A DNA stretch of 64,000 bases from Candidatus Poribacteria bacterium (GCA_022825825.1 JAJDWA010000002.1:62001-126000); one strand, 5' to 3'. Counted from the first letter of the stretch, positions 1 through 9,700 are shown. The notes: generated by a model not told the origin, from the letters alone. Numbers and translations: made by a program.

Positions 1-1
1 T

Positions 2-70
2 GATGTGGCAGGGTTTGGTGTAGATATTGATGAGGCGTTACTGGAGGCGTATACAGTTGATCGATTGTAG
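2..70 (+). CDS. 3' end of a gene, possibly enolase-superfamily (mandelate racemase-like)
   Basis: An open frame entering from the left edge reads 22 codons and stops with TAG at 68-70. The encoded tail contains GFGVDIDEALLEAY. This resembles the end of mandelate racemase/muconate lactonizing enzymes, where a PGLGVEID-E-ALxxY tail is common. The gene converges on the proteasome operon that ends at 172. Only the tail is visible, so the family call is tentative and no activity can be checked. Confidence 0.4.
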   Translation, partial: DVAGFGVDIDEALLEAYTVDRL

Positions 71-171
71 GGCAAGGTACAAGTACAAAACCTTCGGGTA
101 TTGAGTGGTATAGATAGACACCAGGTACGGGACGCGTGGGCAAATGGCACAAAGATTGTTTTGCAAAAGCA

Positions 172-1632
172 CTACATTCTCTGCCGAAGTTTGAGGATTT
201 GGAGCCATTTTTGTGCCTTTGGTATACTTGTATCAAGGGGTTCTTTCATCTCATAACATTCGGTTTGTCCAGCATAGATGTGGTGCCAATCAACAATGCA
301 TGGCATCTTCTGCTTTTTAAGATTCCGCATGAGATAACCACGGACCCTTGCGCGCGTGTTACAAGGGGCGTTGCTGATCGCATCGCTAATTTGTTGGTCT
401 GTAATCACACGTCTCATACACCCTTCGCTTTGAAGTGCATAAAAGATACTATTTTCAGGGTCAATATTGTGGTATTCTAAATCAAGGCTTTTGAGCCATG
501 GATCATCCCATGTTAAATCTTCTTCGGCGATTAGGGCATCAAGAAACCATTTTTTTGCTGTCCAATCAAGTCGGGTTGTGAGGCGTGTCCAATCTGTTTC
601 AAGTTCGTTGAGTACAGTTTCCCACTCGGTGAGAATCCACTCAGCGGTTTCGTCAAACTCTGTTAGCACATTTTGGACAAAGTTGAGATATTCGCGTTGA
701 ATGTCAATAGCAGAAATAGTGCTTCCGTTCTGCAAATTAACTTCCCATCTGAGGGAAGTATCTCGTGAGATATGTCTGATTGCAGCAATAGGATCAGCAA
801 GGTCAAGATTTGGGATCGGTAATTTTTCTCCGTGAACTTCATAGTGCCGTTCAATAGCATCAAGGATCAGCGCGGTTGTTCCCACCTTGAGCGCAGTTGC
901 ATATTCCGACATGTTAGAGTCGCCCACGAGGAGATGGAGTCTACGATATTTCGTATAGTCGCTAAGGGGTTCATCGCGAGTATTGATAATCGCTCGGCTA
1001 AACTGAATCCATTCATAGATTTCAGTGACAATGTGATCAGCCCGTTGGGAAATTTGGTATCCGTGAAAATCGTCAACGCTATATTGCCCATCTCCAAATT
1101 CGAGAATGTCATCGTAACCGCCGACTCTGCCAGCACCAGCGTATATTTGTCGGGTTACAAAGAAAGGGAGCAGGGTTGGGATGACGATTCTATAGAAGGG
1201 AACATCGCGGCGCGCTTGAAAGTTCTCATGACATCCAAAAGTTGCACCTGTGTAATGGTCTATGTTGTTTTTATAGAAGGCAACGTGTGTTGCGAGACCA
1301 GTATCTCGTAAAATCGAAGTGATAATATGTTCAATGGCTTTATCATAAGCGATGAGGTCAAAGAGGTTTGCGCATTCCGGCGTAGCATATTCAAGATGCC
1401 CCATGTCGATGTAGAGTCTGCCGCCGTTGAAGAGGAAACCACCGTTGCCAGGGGGTTCACCCCAATCGCGGTAGTGGAGATCAGGGATGCCGAGTTCAAG
1501 CGTTTTGAAAACATAGTCTCTGACGCGTGCAGCAACGCCCTCAGGTGATACTTTGATCCGTTGTGTCTGCATCACTTGAGACTGTATCATACACCCAAAT
1601 TCGGTTTCGATTCCCATTATTCTGTGTGTCAC
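172..1632 (-). CDS. pafA: Pup--protein ligase PafA
   Basis: PafA uses ATP to join the C-terminal glutamate of Pup to lysines of target proteins, marking them for the proteasome. The protein opens MTHRIMGIETEFG, the carboxylate-amine ligase signature with Glu9, and carries NGGRLYIDMGHLEYATPEC, whose Asp (about residue 76) corresponds to the catalytic Asp of mycobacterial PafA. YKNNIDHYTGATFGCHEN and INTRDEPLSDYTKYRRLH are further family blocks. I chose the GTG at 1632 because AAGGA lies 8 nt upstream and this start puts the Glu at position 9; a TTG at 1668 would add 12 residues. It lacks the Dop-specific WDY insertion, which separates it from its paralogue at 3569-5086. It is the last gene of the operon, about 60 nt after prcA. 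At 486 residues it is slightly longer than actinobacterial PafA. Confidence 0.95.
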   Translation of the reverse strand: MTHRIMGIETEFGCMIQSQVMQTQRIKVSPEGVAARVRDYVFKTLELGIPDLHYRDWGEPPGNGGFLFNGGRLYIDMGHLEYATPECANLFDLIAYDKAIEHIITSILRDTGLATHVAFYKNNIDHYTGATFGCHENFQARRDVPFYRIVIPTLLPFFVTRQIYAGAGRVGGYDDILEFGDGQYSVDDFHGYQISQRADHIVTEIYEWIQFSRAIINTRDEPLSDYTKYRRLHLLVGDSNMSEYATALKVGTTALILDAIERHYEVHGEKLPIPNLDLADPIAAIRHISRDTSLRWEVNLQNGSTISAIDIQREYLNFVQNVLTEFDETAEWILTEWETVLNELETDWTRLTTRLDWTAKKWFLDALIAEEDLTWDDPWLKSLDLEYHNIDPENSIFYALQSEGCMRRVITDQQISDAISNAPCNTRARVRGYLMRNLKKQKMPCIVDWHHIYAGQTECYEMKEPLDTSIPKAQKWLQILKLRQRM

Positions 1633-1694
1633 GGGTTTATTCCTTGATTGGCCGCCGACTATCAGCAATCGGTTGTCAACCTTATGAGAAGTTA

Positions 1695-2465
1695 TTATGT
1701 AGTTTCGCGTGCTGCTTGGATTTCATCCTGAGTCAGCAGACGGAATTTGGTATCCCCTGAAAGGGTAGAATCCAGCACACCTACCTCAATTTCTCCATCC
1801 TCTAATTCAGTTTTAATGATTTCGTCTATCTGTTCATCTGTTACTTCGGTATTGTCATCCGCATCTTCAAAACGTTGGCTTAACTCTCTACCCACTGCCC
1901 AAGTTTTGAGTGCTAACTGAAGTGCAGTGGGCAGATCCAGTTTCGCATCGGTTTGTGCGGCAGCGAGATAATCTTGCATAGCGTTTTCGATTTCTGTGGT
2001 GCCACCAATTACCGCGGATTCGTGTTGTACTTTAACGTTGCCATCATAGTTAATATGTGTAAATTGTGTTGCGGCATCGTCATTTCCTATTTCAGCGAGG
2101 AGCATTTTTATAATATATGCTTCACCGACTATTGCTTCAAACGCTTGTTTAAAGGTATGTGCTAAAACATAATGTGTTAGTCTGTGCAAATTTACATCTT
2201 CAGTAGCACTTTGAAAAGCTTGAACGCTTGCAGTATCGGTAACAAGCATTCGGAGACGTTCAATATCAGCGGGATGCCCAATCGCGGAGAGTGCAATTCT
2301 ATCATGCACTTCAAAGATTTTTTGTACACCTTTACCCACGGTCAATAGGAGGCTGCCTTGTGTATACGGTAGTCCAACGACAGGACTTCCGAGTCTGAGT
2401 TGGTCTTCTATGTAGTCACGCCGGTCCTGAATTGCTTCAATCCAACGGTATGGCATATCTCGCAT
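1695..2465 (-). CDS. prcA: proteasome alpha subunit PrcA
   Basis: The alpha subunit forms the outer heptameric rings of the 20S core and gates entry to the chamber. The 256-residue product begins MRDMPYRWIEAIQDRRDYIEDQL and contains SPVVGLPYTQGSLLLTVGKGVQKIFEVHDRIALSAIGHPAD, here noted in parts: the GSLLLTV strand and the KIFEVHDRIALSAIG block typical of proteasome alpha subunits. It has no N-terminal catalytic Thr. The C-terminal 60 residues are highly acidic. The start at 2465 has GGAGG 7 nt upstream. It overlaps the prcB stop by one base (TGATG), indicating translational coupling. The sequence is divergent from actinobacterial PrcA, so the call rests on the fold blocks and on its place directly after prcB. 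Confidence 0.92.
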   Translation of the reverse strand: MRDMPYRWIEAIQDRRDYIEDQLRLGSPVVGLPYTQGSLLLTVGKGVQKIFEVHDRIALSAIGHPADIERLRMLVTDTASVQAFQSATEDVNLHRLTHYVLAHTFKQAFEAIVGEAYIIKMLLAEIGNDDAATQFTHINYDGNVKVQHESAVIGGTTEIENAMQDYLAAAQTDAKLDLPTALQLALKTWAVGRELSQRFEDADDNTEVTDEQIDEIIKTELEDGEIEVGVLDSTLSGDTKFRLLTQDEIQAARETT

Positions 2466-3307
2466 CAAGTAACCTCCGCATAACATTCTGACAGGTATTT
2501 ATCAGTAAGTGCTTCTATCCCTTGTCGCGTGATAGTTTTGACGGTCGGGAAGATTTCGGCTTTTGCGTTGTATCCGCTGGTAGCTGCGTCATATTCACTC
2601 GCTGTGTCAAGTAACCTTAAAATGGTGATAGTTGCTTGTTGTTGATCCATTTCTTCCAAACGGGTTTCACCCCATCGGTCAAGGTAACGTAACACGCCAC
2701 GTATCCAAACTGAACCGGATCCAGTAGTTGCAAAATCCACGTTCTCAAAGTGTGCACCGAGCGCATCATAGAAGTAGATTTTCCCCTCGTTTTTCGACTC
2801 ATCAGTTTGTGGTGCGTATAAAGCAAAGATAGGAATCACTGCACCGATACCTTGCATTGCCATGGGAAGATTTTCTCGGATAAGCCGTGATAACGTTCGG
2901 AGTTTACCTTCAACACTGAGTTCTTGGAGTTGGCTACGTCGAAAGTATTGGAACGAGTGTTTTAAGACACGTGCGATCTCATAAGCCATTGCTGGGGCGC
3001 CAGAGATAGCGAGAACAGAATGTGTGTCAATTGGAAGGACTTTCTCAGCCCGGTCATGAACAACGGCAGTGCCAGCAGTAGCACGCCGGTCACCTGCGAT
3101 AATAATACCTTCGTTGTAGCGCATAGCGACAACCGTTGTGGCTTCCGGTATTTCTAACGTTGTCCCGTGGGATGCTTTTCTGTCGGATGGCAACTGAAAT
3201 GCATCGTGAATTAACTCTTTTGCATTAGATTCACGACGCATTTCACCATCAATTTGCAAGGTGTCCTTGTGTTTTAAAAGGCTGAGAAAGTCGCCTTTAT
3301 GGTTCAT
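2465..3307 (-). CDS. prcB: proteasome beta subunit PrcB (N-terminal threonine protease)
   Basis: PrcB forms the two inner rings of the core particle and carries the proteolytic Thr, exposed when a propeptide is removed. The 280-residue precursor holds ATTVVAMRYNEGIIIAGDRRATAG, given in pieces: TTVVAMRY at 57-64 and AGDRRATAG at 71-79. Counting from Thr57 as residue 1 places Asp73 at 17 and Lys89 at 33, the canonical Thr1/Asp17/Lys33 register. A second HGTT motif at 47-50 looks like the actinobacterial cleavage site but is 8 residues out of register. GSGSVWIRG and the YDAATSGYN block are further family features. The ATG overlaps the pup stop by one base (TAATG). It is translated together with pup and prcA. 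Confidence 0.96.
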   Translation of the reverse strand: MNHKGDFLSLLKHKDTLQIDGEMRRESNAKELIHDAFQLPSDRKASHGTTLEIPEATTVVAMRYNEGIIIAGDRRATAGTAVVHDRAEKVLPIDTHSVLAISGAPAMAYEIARVLKHSFQYFRRSQLQELSVEGKLRTLSRLIRENLPMAMQGIGAVIPIFALYAPQTDESKNEGKIYFYDALGAHFENVDFATTGSGSVWIRGVLRYLDRWGETRLEEMDQQQATITILRLLDTASEYDAATSGYNAKAEIFPTVKTITRQGIEALTDKYLSECYAEVT

Positions 3308-3504
3308 TATTCCCCCGTTCTTTGACGGTATCGCCGGGATTGGTCTTTATCTACACGGCGCATACGTTTGAGGAGTTCTTGTGTGTCCGGTTTGTTAACA
3401 TCGGGACGTTTTGGTGCGTTGTTATCGTCTCCACCGTCGCCCGGTTCAACCGGTTTTACCGGTCTCTGTTTGCGATCGGGGAAATAGACAATCTGGTCTT
3501 TCAT
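3307..3504 (-). CDS. pup: prokaryotic ubiquitin-like protein Pup
   Basis: Pup is the small, largely disordered tag that PafA attaches to substrates and that the ARC/Mpa coiled coil captures. This 65-residue protein is Lys/Arg/Asp/Pro-rich and low in hydrophobics. It has a helix-forming segment TQELLKRMRRVDKDQSRRY and ends RQRTGE. The codons ACG GGG GAA TAA were read directly on the reverse strand, so the last residue is Glu. Actinobacterial Pup usually ends Gly-Gly-Gln or Gly-Gly-Glu; here the penultimate pair is Thr-Gly. The ATG has GGAGAA 6-7 nt upstream. It lies between dop and prcB as in known Pup loci. Homology is weak because Pup is short, but length, end and position agree. Confidence 0.93.
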   Translation of the reverse strand: MKDQIVYFPDRKQRPVKPVEPGDGGDDNNAPKRPDVNKPDTQELLKRMRRVDKDQSRRYRQRTGE

Positions 3505-3568
3505 TGGAAATTCTCCTTAATTATCTTGTGGAAACAGTTTTTGGATTACAACATCTCTAAAACGAGGG

Positions 3569-5086
3569 TTAGTGTAAACCAAGTTTTTCAACGAGGGTTT
3601 GAGGGTTAGAAGATAGGTCAAGAGCTTCATTATATTTCTTGGCGATTTCAGAGTTTGCAAGCGAGTTCATGTTAACAGTAACGGGTTTACCCTTAATATC
3701 AAAAGTAATACTGTCCCATTGAACAGTTTTGATTGCGTCTTCAAACTTGTTGAGAGATTTGCCTCGAAAGTAAGCGCGGGTATCCAGCGGGGGCGTGTGC
3801 ATAGCAGTATCGATCTGTTCATCTGTCACAACCCGTTGCATCTGTAACCCGTAGAATAACCCCTCTTCAAGATCAATGTTGTGGTACTCTAAATCAATGC
3901 TCTGCAGCCAGGGGTCATCCCATTCAATGTTTTCTGATTCAGCAAAGGTTTCCAGCAACCATTTTTTGGCAACCCAATCAATACGATCAGTAAGCGTCAT
4001 AGGATCATTTTCAAGTGCGTCAAGTGTTTCCTCCCACTCTGTCAATACCCAATCTGTATCACTGTTTTCGTTGGAGAGGTGTTTTTGAGCAAGAGCAAGA
4101 TATTCGCGTTGATGGTCAATCGCACTAATCATTTTGCCATCAGTTTTCTGTAGCATCCAACGATACGTCTGATCATGCGAAATCAGCTTGATAGCATCAA
4201 TTGGATTGGCAATAGTGAATGTCTTCGGAATAAGTCGTTGTTCAATCAGATCGATGACAAGCGCTGTCGTTCCGATCTTAAGTGCTGTTGCATATTCAGA
4301 CATATTTGCGTCGCCGACGATTCCATGAAGTCTACGATAGATAGCGGGATCCGCGTGTGGTTCGTCTCGTGTATTGACGATAGGGCGTTTGTGCATCGTA
4401 TCCACGCTCGCTTCAACGTGAAAGAAATCAGCGCGTTGGGTCAGCTGAAAATGCCCAGGTGTTACGAGTCCTGCTTCAGTTTCAATACCTATTTTGCCTG
4501 CGCCTGCGAAAATTTGTCGTGTAACGAAAAACGGAAGAATGCAAGTTTTAAGATAATCAAAAGGCACATCACGAGCCATGAGGTAATTATCGTGGCATCC
4601 GTAACTATGCCCGTAAAAATCAGTATTATTTTTGTATAAAATGACGCGTTCACCAAGTTCTTGACTACGTCTTTCAGCACATTTTTGGAGAATCCGCTCA
4701 CCTGCTTTATCGTGTGCAACAAGGTCAAAGAGGTTTTGACACTCTGGGGTTGAATATTCCGGATGCGCGTGGTCATTGTAAAGCCGCGCGCCATTGATAA
4801 GGATACGATCACTTTTTATTTCGCGGAAAGAACGCCCTGGTTGTTCGGCAAATCGTTCCCGGTCCTTTTTTTCTTCCTCCACTTCATCAGGATGGTTATT
4901 AAGCTGCTCTGCTCTAAAACCGCGTTCATCTCGAAACGGATCCTCACCATCATAATCCCAGAGAGGCAAGAACGGATCGCGCCGATAATTTTTTATTAGC
5001 TCAATAGATTCCTTAACGGGATCAACTTGTTCTGCACTTTCGAGTGTGATACCGTATTCGGTTTCGATTCCAAAAAGTCTGTGCAT
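3569..5086 (-). CDS. dop: deamidase/depupylase Dop
   Basis: Dop is the PafA paralogue that removes Pup from conjugates and, where Pup ends in Gln, deamidates it. The 505-residue product starts MHRLFGIETEYGI (Glu8) and has the Dop-specific insertion with WDYDGEDPFRDERGF at 43-57, absent from PafA. The catalytic Asp lies in NGARLYNDHAHPEY (about residue 105). YKNNTDFYGHSYGCHDNYLM and NTRDEPHADPAIYRRLHG follow. The spacing is 62 nt after arc and 64 nt before pup. Because Pup here already ends in Glu, depupylation is the likely main job. A charged stretch at 66-90 extends the Dop loop relative to what I remember of the mycobacterial enzyme. The ribosome site is weak (GAAAG). Confidence 0.94.
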   Translation of the reverse strand: MHRLFGIETEYGITLESAEQVDPVKESIELIKNYRRDPFLPLWDYDGEDPFRDERGFRAEQLNNHPDEVEEEKKDRERFAEQPGRSFREIKSDRILINGARLYNDHAHPEYSTPECQNLFDLVAHDKAGERILQKCAERRSQELGERVILYKNNTDFYGHSYGCHDNYLMARDVPFDYLKTCILPFFVTRQIFAGAGKIGIETEAGLVTPGHFQLTQRADFFHVEASVDTMHKRPIVNTRDEPHADPAIYRRLHGIVGDANMSEYATALKIGTTALVIDLIEQRLIPKTFTIANPIDAIKLISHDQTYRWMLQKTDGKMISAIDHQREYLALAQKHLSNENSDTDWVLTEWEETLDALENDPMTLTDRIDWVAKKWLLETFAESENIEWDDPWLQSIDLEYHNIDLEEGLFYGLQMQRVVTDEQIDTAMHTPPLDTRAYFRGKSLNKFEDAIKTVQWDSITFDIKGKPVTVNMNSLANSEIAKKYNEALDLSSNPQTLVEKLGLH

Positions 5087-5148
5087 TATTTGTGTCTTTC
5101 TACGGTTTCTACCAGTATATGTGTTAACTCCACGATGAAGATAAAGCG

Positions 5149-6942
5149 CTAAATCACCGGACTCGGTGTTTTACGAGACTCATTTTTTTCTGACTGAATA
5201 GGTGTGACTTTAACAACATTCACCGGATCATAATCCAGAAGTTTAAGCCAATCCTCAGTCGCCTCGGTCGGCGGGAAAATGTCATTTTCGCTATATTCTG
5301 CAGTAAGTGCGTCTAAGAGGTCATCCAAGGAGATACCTGTTTCTGTTTTAGGATCAGCGATGGCACGTTTCATCGCAGATTCTTTCGCTCTCTGAACAAT
5401 AGACTCAATAATTGCACCACTACAGAGATGCCCGCGATACAGGATATCCCGCCTACCACTACGGAGAGCAACTTCAAGGAATCGGTTTTCAGCAGTTTCA
5501 CGGAACATTTCATCAATAACCTGCGTTATCAAGTTGTCAACGACTTCCTGGTTGGCAGTTTCACCGGGGCCTGCTTCAATGGGTAGGTCTGGGGTTAGGT
5601 AGATACCGAAAATATCTTTAGCAGCGTCTTTATTTGGGCGTGTCACTTTGATTTTTCTGTCAATTCGTCCGGGGCGAAGAATGGCAGGATCGATTAAATC
5701 CGGACGGTTCGTTGCTAAAATGATAACAACCTCTTGTAACGGCTCAATTCCATCCATTTCCGCGCAAAACATTGGAACCAGCGTATTTGAAATGCTGTGT
5801 GACCGCATAGCACGCCGGGTTCCTAAAATAGATTCCGCTTCATCAATAAAGACAAAAGCAAGTTTGCCTTCATCGCGTTTTTCGCGTGCCATCTGAAAGA
5901 TTTCTCTGACTTTCCGCTCTGACTCACCGAGCCACATGTTAAGTATTTCGGGACCTTTAATGTGAAGGAACGTGCCTTCAATTTCTTCGCCTGTTTCTGT
6001 TTTGAGACGTTCAGTTAAGTTGTACGCTGTTGCTTTCCCGATAAGTGTTTTTCCACAACCCGGAGGACCGTGAAGGAGAAATCCTTTCGGCACAGTATAC
6101 TGAAACTTTTTGAATAGCTCAGGATGCAAAATTGGCTGTTCAATAGTGTCCTTAATCCGCTGAATTGTTTCATCAAGTCCCCCAACTTTCGACCATGGAA
6201 TTTGGGGAACTGCTTCAAGCGCATAGTCTTTTTGTTCTTTTGAAGCGATACGTTCAATAGCAACTTTTAAACTGACATCAAGGCGGACTTCGTCACCAGA
6301 CTTTAGTTTAACATCTGCCAGGTCTGTAGCCCGTTCAATAATAACAGATTGCAGGCTCGGTTCAGACCCAACGCGGAGCCTGCCATCGGGAAGAACATCC
6401 GCAATTTTGGCAATTGGCCCTGATTCAGTATAGCCGAGTTCCCCAACAACAACAAAAGCTTCGTTTAAAAGTACACTGACACCCTTTTTGAGGTTTTCGG
6501 TCTCCAGCTGTGGGTCAATATTGGCATAATATTCGGATCCGCCAACAGTGACGCGCGCGGTGTCATCTTTAGGTATTGCGAGGAGAGTTCCAATGCGGTT
6601 TGCAGGCGCAATCAGTTTCTCAATTTGCTCTTCCATTTCAGCGTGTATACGGACTGCTTCCTGTTCTACGGCTCGAACTCTCTGTCGAAATTCACCTTCA
6701 TCACTAATGATAGAGCGGCGTAATTCGATTAGCCAACGACGCCTCTGATCTTCCACGGGGGTTTCTGAGATAATGTGGTGGATCAGCTGCAAGGAATAAC
6801 CGGAACTTGCCTCTTCAATATCTTCGTCCTCATCCAGTTCCAGCTCATCCTCGTCCAGTTCCAGCTCATCCTCGTCCTCAAAAAACAGGTTATGATCGTC
6901 GGGGCTCGCGCCAGCATCGCTACGGTTCTTCTTATCGTACAT
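5149..6942 (-). CDS. arc: proteasome-activating AAA ATPase ARC/Mpa
   Basis: ARC (Mpa in mycobacteria) is the hexameric ring that recognises pupylated proteins by its coiled coil, unfolds them and feeds the 20S core. Visible in order: an acidic tail with two DELELDE repeats (25-38), a coiled coil (about 60-115), a tandem OB region (about 116-230), and an AAA domain with Walker A GPPGCGKT (292-299), Walker B FVFIDEAE (363-370), Asn412 as sensor 1 and RPGRIDR with candidate Arg fingers. The ATG at 6942 is preferred because GAGGAGA lies 8 nt upstream; an in-frame start at 6993 lacks this. The C-terminus reads TPSPVI, not the GQYL docking motif of actinobacterial Mpa. It is the first gene of the operon. 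Confidence 0.94.
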   Translation of the reverse strand: MYDKKNRSDAGASPDDHNLFFEDEDELELDEDELELDEDEDIEEASSGYSLQLIHHIISETPVEDQRRRWLIELRRSIISDEGEFRQRVRAVEQEAVRIHAEMEEQIEKLIAPANRIGTLLAIPKDDTARVTVGGSEYYANIDPQLETENLKKGVSVLLNEAFVVVGELGYTESGPIAKIADVLPDGRLRVGSEPSLQSVIIERATDLADVKLKSGDEVRLDVSLKVAIERIASKEQKDYALEAVPQIPWSKVGGLDETIQRIKDTIEQPILHPELFKKFQYTVPKGFLLHGPPGCGKTLIGKATAYNLTERLKTETGEEIEGTFLHIKGPEILNMWLGESERKVREIFQMAREKRDEGKLAFVFIDEAESILGTRRAMRSHSISNTLVPMFCAEMDGIEPLQEVVIILATNRPDLIDPAILRPGRIDRKIKVTRPNKDAAKDIFGIYLTPDLPIEAGPGETANQEVVDNLITQVIDEMFRETAENRFLEVALRSGRRDILYRGHLCSGAIIESIVQRAKESAMKRAIADPKTETGISLDDLLDALTAEYSENDIFPPTEATEDWLKLLDYDPVNVVKVTPIQSEKNESRKTPSPVI

Positions 6943-7050
6943 TATGAATGTCTCCTCAGACAAAAAACTAACTTTACGATGGAGTTTACCCACATCCTAA
7001 TCAATTTTGCTAATTCTATCGCATGTTGGGAAAAATATCAACAATTATTG

Positions 7051-7099
7051 CTTCTTAGCAAAATCTGCTAAGAAGTTGACTCAACTGTGGCAATTGCCA
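7051..7099. promoter_or_regulatory. three adjoining palindromes upstream of the proteasome operon
   Basis: Three palindromes lie side by side: CTTCTTAGCA-5 nt-TGCTAAGAAG at 7051-7075 (perfect 10-bp arms), AGTTGACTCAACT at 7074-7086, and TGGCAATTGCCA at 7088-7099. They lie about 110-160 bp before the arc start and downstream of the weak minus-strand promoter candidate TTGCAC-18-TAAACT (7099-7130). No T-run follows, so they are not a terminator. Operator sites for a regulator of the operon are the natural reading, but no regulator is identified. Confidence 0.4.
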
Positions 7100-7127
7100 T
7101 TAGTTTAACATACTTTATAAAATAAGT

Positions 7128-7251
7128 GCAAGTTAAAAGTTAGTGTTTCCAGTAAAGTGCGTCCTGCTTGCAATTCTTAAAACAAAACACTGTAAAACCA
7201 TCAAGTTTGTGCAGTTTAACATGTATCGTCATACGAGGCAAGTTAAAAGTT
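7128..7251. repeat. 14-bp direct repeat pair in the arc-rplM divergent spacer
   Basis: GCAAGTTAAAAGTT occurs at 7128-7141 and again at 7238-7251, 110 bp apart, within the 430-bp spacer between the divergent arc and rplM genes. The function is unknown; it could be a paired regulator site or a chance AT-rich repeat. Confidence 0.4.
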
Positions 7252-7280
7252 TTATTTAAATGAACCATATTCAAATAATT

Positions 7281-7309
7281 TTGACAACACTCATTTTTTA
7301 TAGTATAAT
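7281..7309 (+). promoter_or_regulatory. consensus sigma-70 promoter for rplM-rpsI
   Basis: A perfect -35 TTGACA (7281-7286), 17-bp spacer and perfect -10 TATAAT (7304-7309) precede the rplM start at 7373. The expected start of transcription is near 7316, giving a leader of roughly 57 nt. A full consensus match suits a ribosomal protein operon. Confidence 0.85.
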
Positions 7310-7372
7310 ACAATTACGCATGTGAACAAATTTCATACGGGAATGTAGTATTCCCTGAAAAGGTCAAGAATT

Positions 7373-7810
7373 ATGGTACTGAAAACAAAAACCTATTTTC
7401 CTAAATCCGACAAACAGATAAAGTGGTACGTCGTGGATGCAGAGGGGCAAGTGCTTGGACGTTTGGCATCCCGCATCGCGCAAGTACTGAGAGGGAAACA
7501 TGATCCAGGTTTTACACCCCATGCGGATTTAGGCTATCGTGTTGCTGTGATTAACGCCGAAAAGGTTGTGGTCACAGGAAATAAGGCTGAGCAAAAAACT
7601 TATTTCCGACATAGCGGTTATCCTGGTGGTGATAGATATCGAACGTTCAATGAACAGATGGAACGCAGCCCGGAATTTATTATCACGGCTGCCGTCAAAG
7701 GGATGGTGCCCAAAAATAGTCTTGGGGCAAAATTAATGAAGGGGTTAAAGGTTTATACAGGCCCGAGCCATCCACACCAGGCACAGGAGCCGGAAGTTTT
7801 AACATTTTAA
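7373..7810 (+). CDS. rplM: 50S ribosomal protein L13
   Basis: L13 binds early to 23S rRNA during assembly of the large subunit. The 145-residue product has the family blocks KTYFPK, WYVVDAEGQVLGRLAS, KHDPGFTPHADLGY, VVVTGNKAEQKTYFRHSGYPGG and the conserved region AVKGMVPKNSLGAKLMKGLKVYTGPSHPH (quoted here as separate blocks). Length is normal for bacterial L13. It sits 15 nt before rpsI, the usual L13-S9 pair, and is driven by the consensus promoter at 7281-7309. Confidence 0.97.
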   Translation: MVLKTKTYFPKSDKQIKWYVVDAEGQVLGRLASRIAQVLRGKHDPGFTPHADLGYRVAVINAEKVVVTGNKAEQKTYFRHSGYPGGDRYRTFNEQMERSPEFIITAAVKGMVPKNSLGAKLMKGLKVYTGPSHPHQAQEPEVLTF

Positions 7811-7825
7811 CAGTTGAGGCAAAGT

Positions 7826-8221
7826 ATGGCTATTGAACAATATTGGGGAACAGGTAGACGTAAGACTTCCGTGGCACGCGTCCGAATTATTCCGGGTGGT
7901 GAAGGCGGGATTTTCGTCAATAAAAAACCGATTGAAGAATACTTCGACCGTTCCGACCATGTGCAAGCGGCTCGCCGACCAATTGAGCATGTTGAGCGGC
8001 TCGGTGAATTTGCTGTTCACGTAAATGTGCGTGGCGGAGGCAATACCGGTCAAGCTGGTGCAATTTCACACGGTCTGGCACGGGCGCTCGTTAAGGCGGA
8101 TGAATCGTTGAAGCCGCCCCTCAAAAAAGGCGGGTTTTTAACACGTGATCCGCGGATGGTAGAACGTAAAAAATACGGTCAAAAAGGCGCACGGGCACGG
8201 TTTCAATTCTCCAAACGTTAA
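7826..8221 (+). CDS. rpsI: 30S ribosomal protein S9
   Basis: S9 sits in the head of the small subunit, where its C-terminal tail reaches toward P-site tRNA. The product contains [37 protein letters not shown] and the tail [17 protein letters not shown] ending in Lys-Arg, as expected for S9. The start at 7826 ([10 protein letters not shown]) is chosen over an in-frame codon at 7814 because a GAGG ribosome site lies just upstream and it gives the usual length of about 131 residues. It is co-transcribed with rplM. Confidence 0.97.
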   Translation: MAIEQYWGTGRRKTSVARVRIIPGGEGGIFVNKKPIEEYFDRSDHVQAARRPIEHVERLGEFAVHVNVRGGGNTGQAGAISHGLARALVKADESLKPPLKKGGFLTRDPRMVERKKYGQKGARARFQFSKR

Positions 8222-8303
8222 TATGGAAGGGTGCTTGCCTTTTTCCGCATGCATTATCTTATATCTCAGCATGCGGACTAATGTCTTATGTAAGATAGGA
8301 TAG

Positions 8304-9590
<1,287 letters not shown>

Positions 9591-9700
9591 AGAGATACCA
9601 AAACTACCCTACCATCACAATTTTCCCAGTTAGTTTTCCATTTCCTGATTTCCGTTGTTAATTTTACATTATAACGTGAGATCGGGATAAGCAATTTTGA

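Noticed and set aside
2465..3307. PrcB maturation at HG|TT (T49), as in actinobacteria
   Set aside because: Asp and Lys spacing fits T57 only; T49 is eight residues out of register.
5149..6993. Translation start of arc at 6993
   Set aside because: No ribosome site there; 6942 has GAGGAGA at the right distance.
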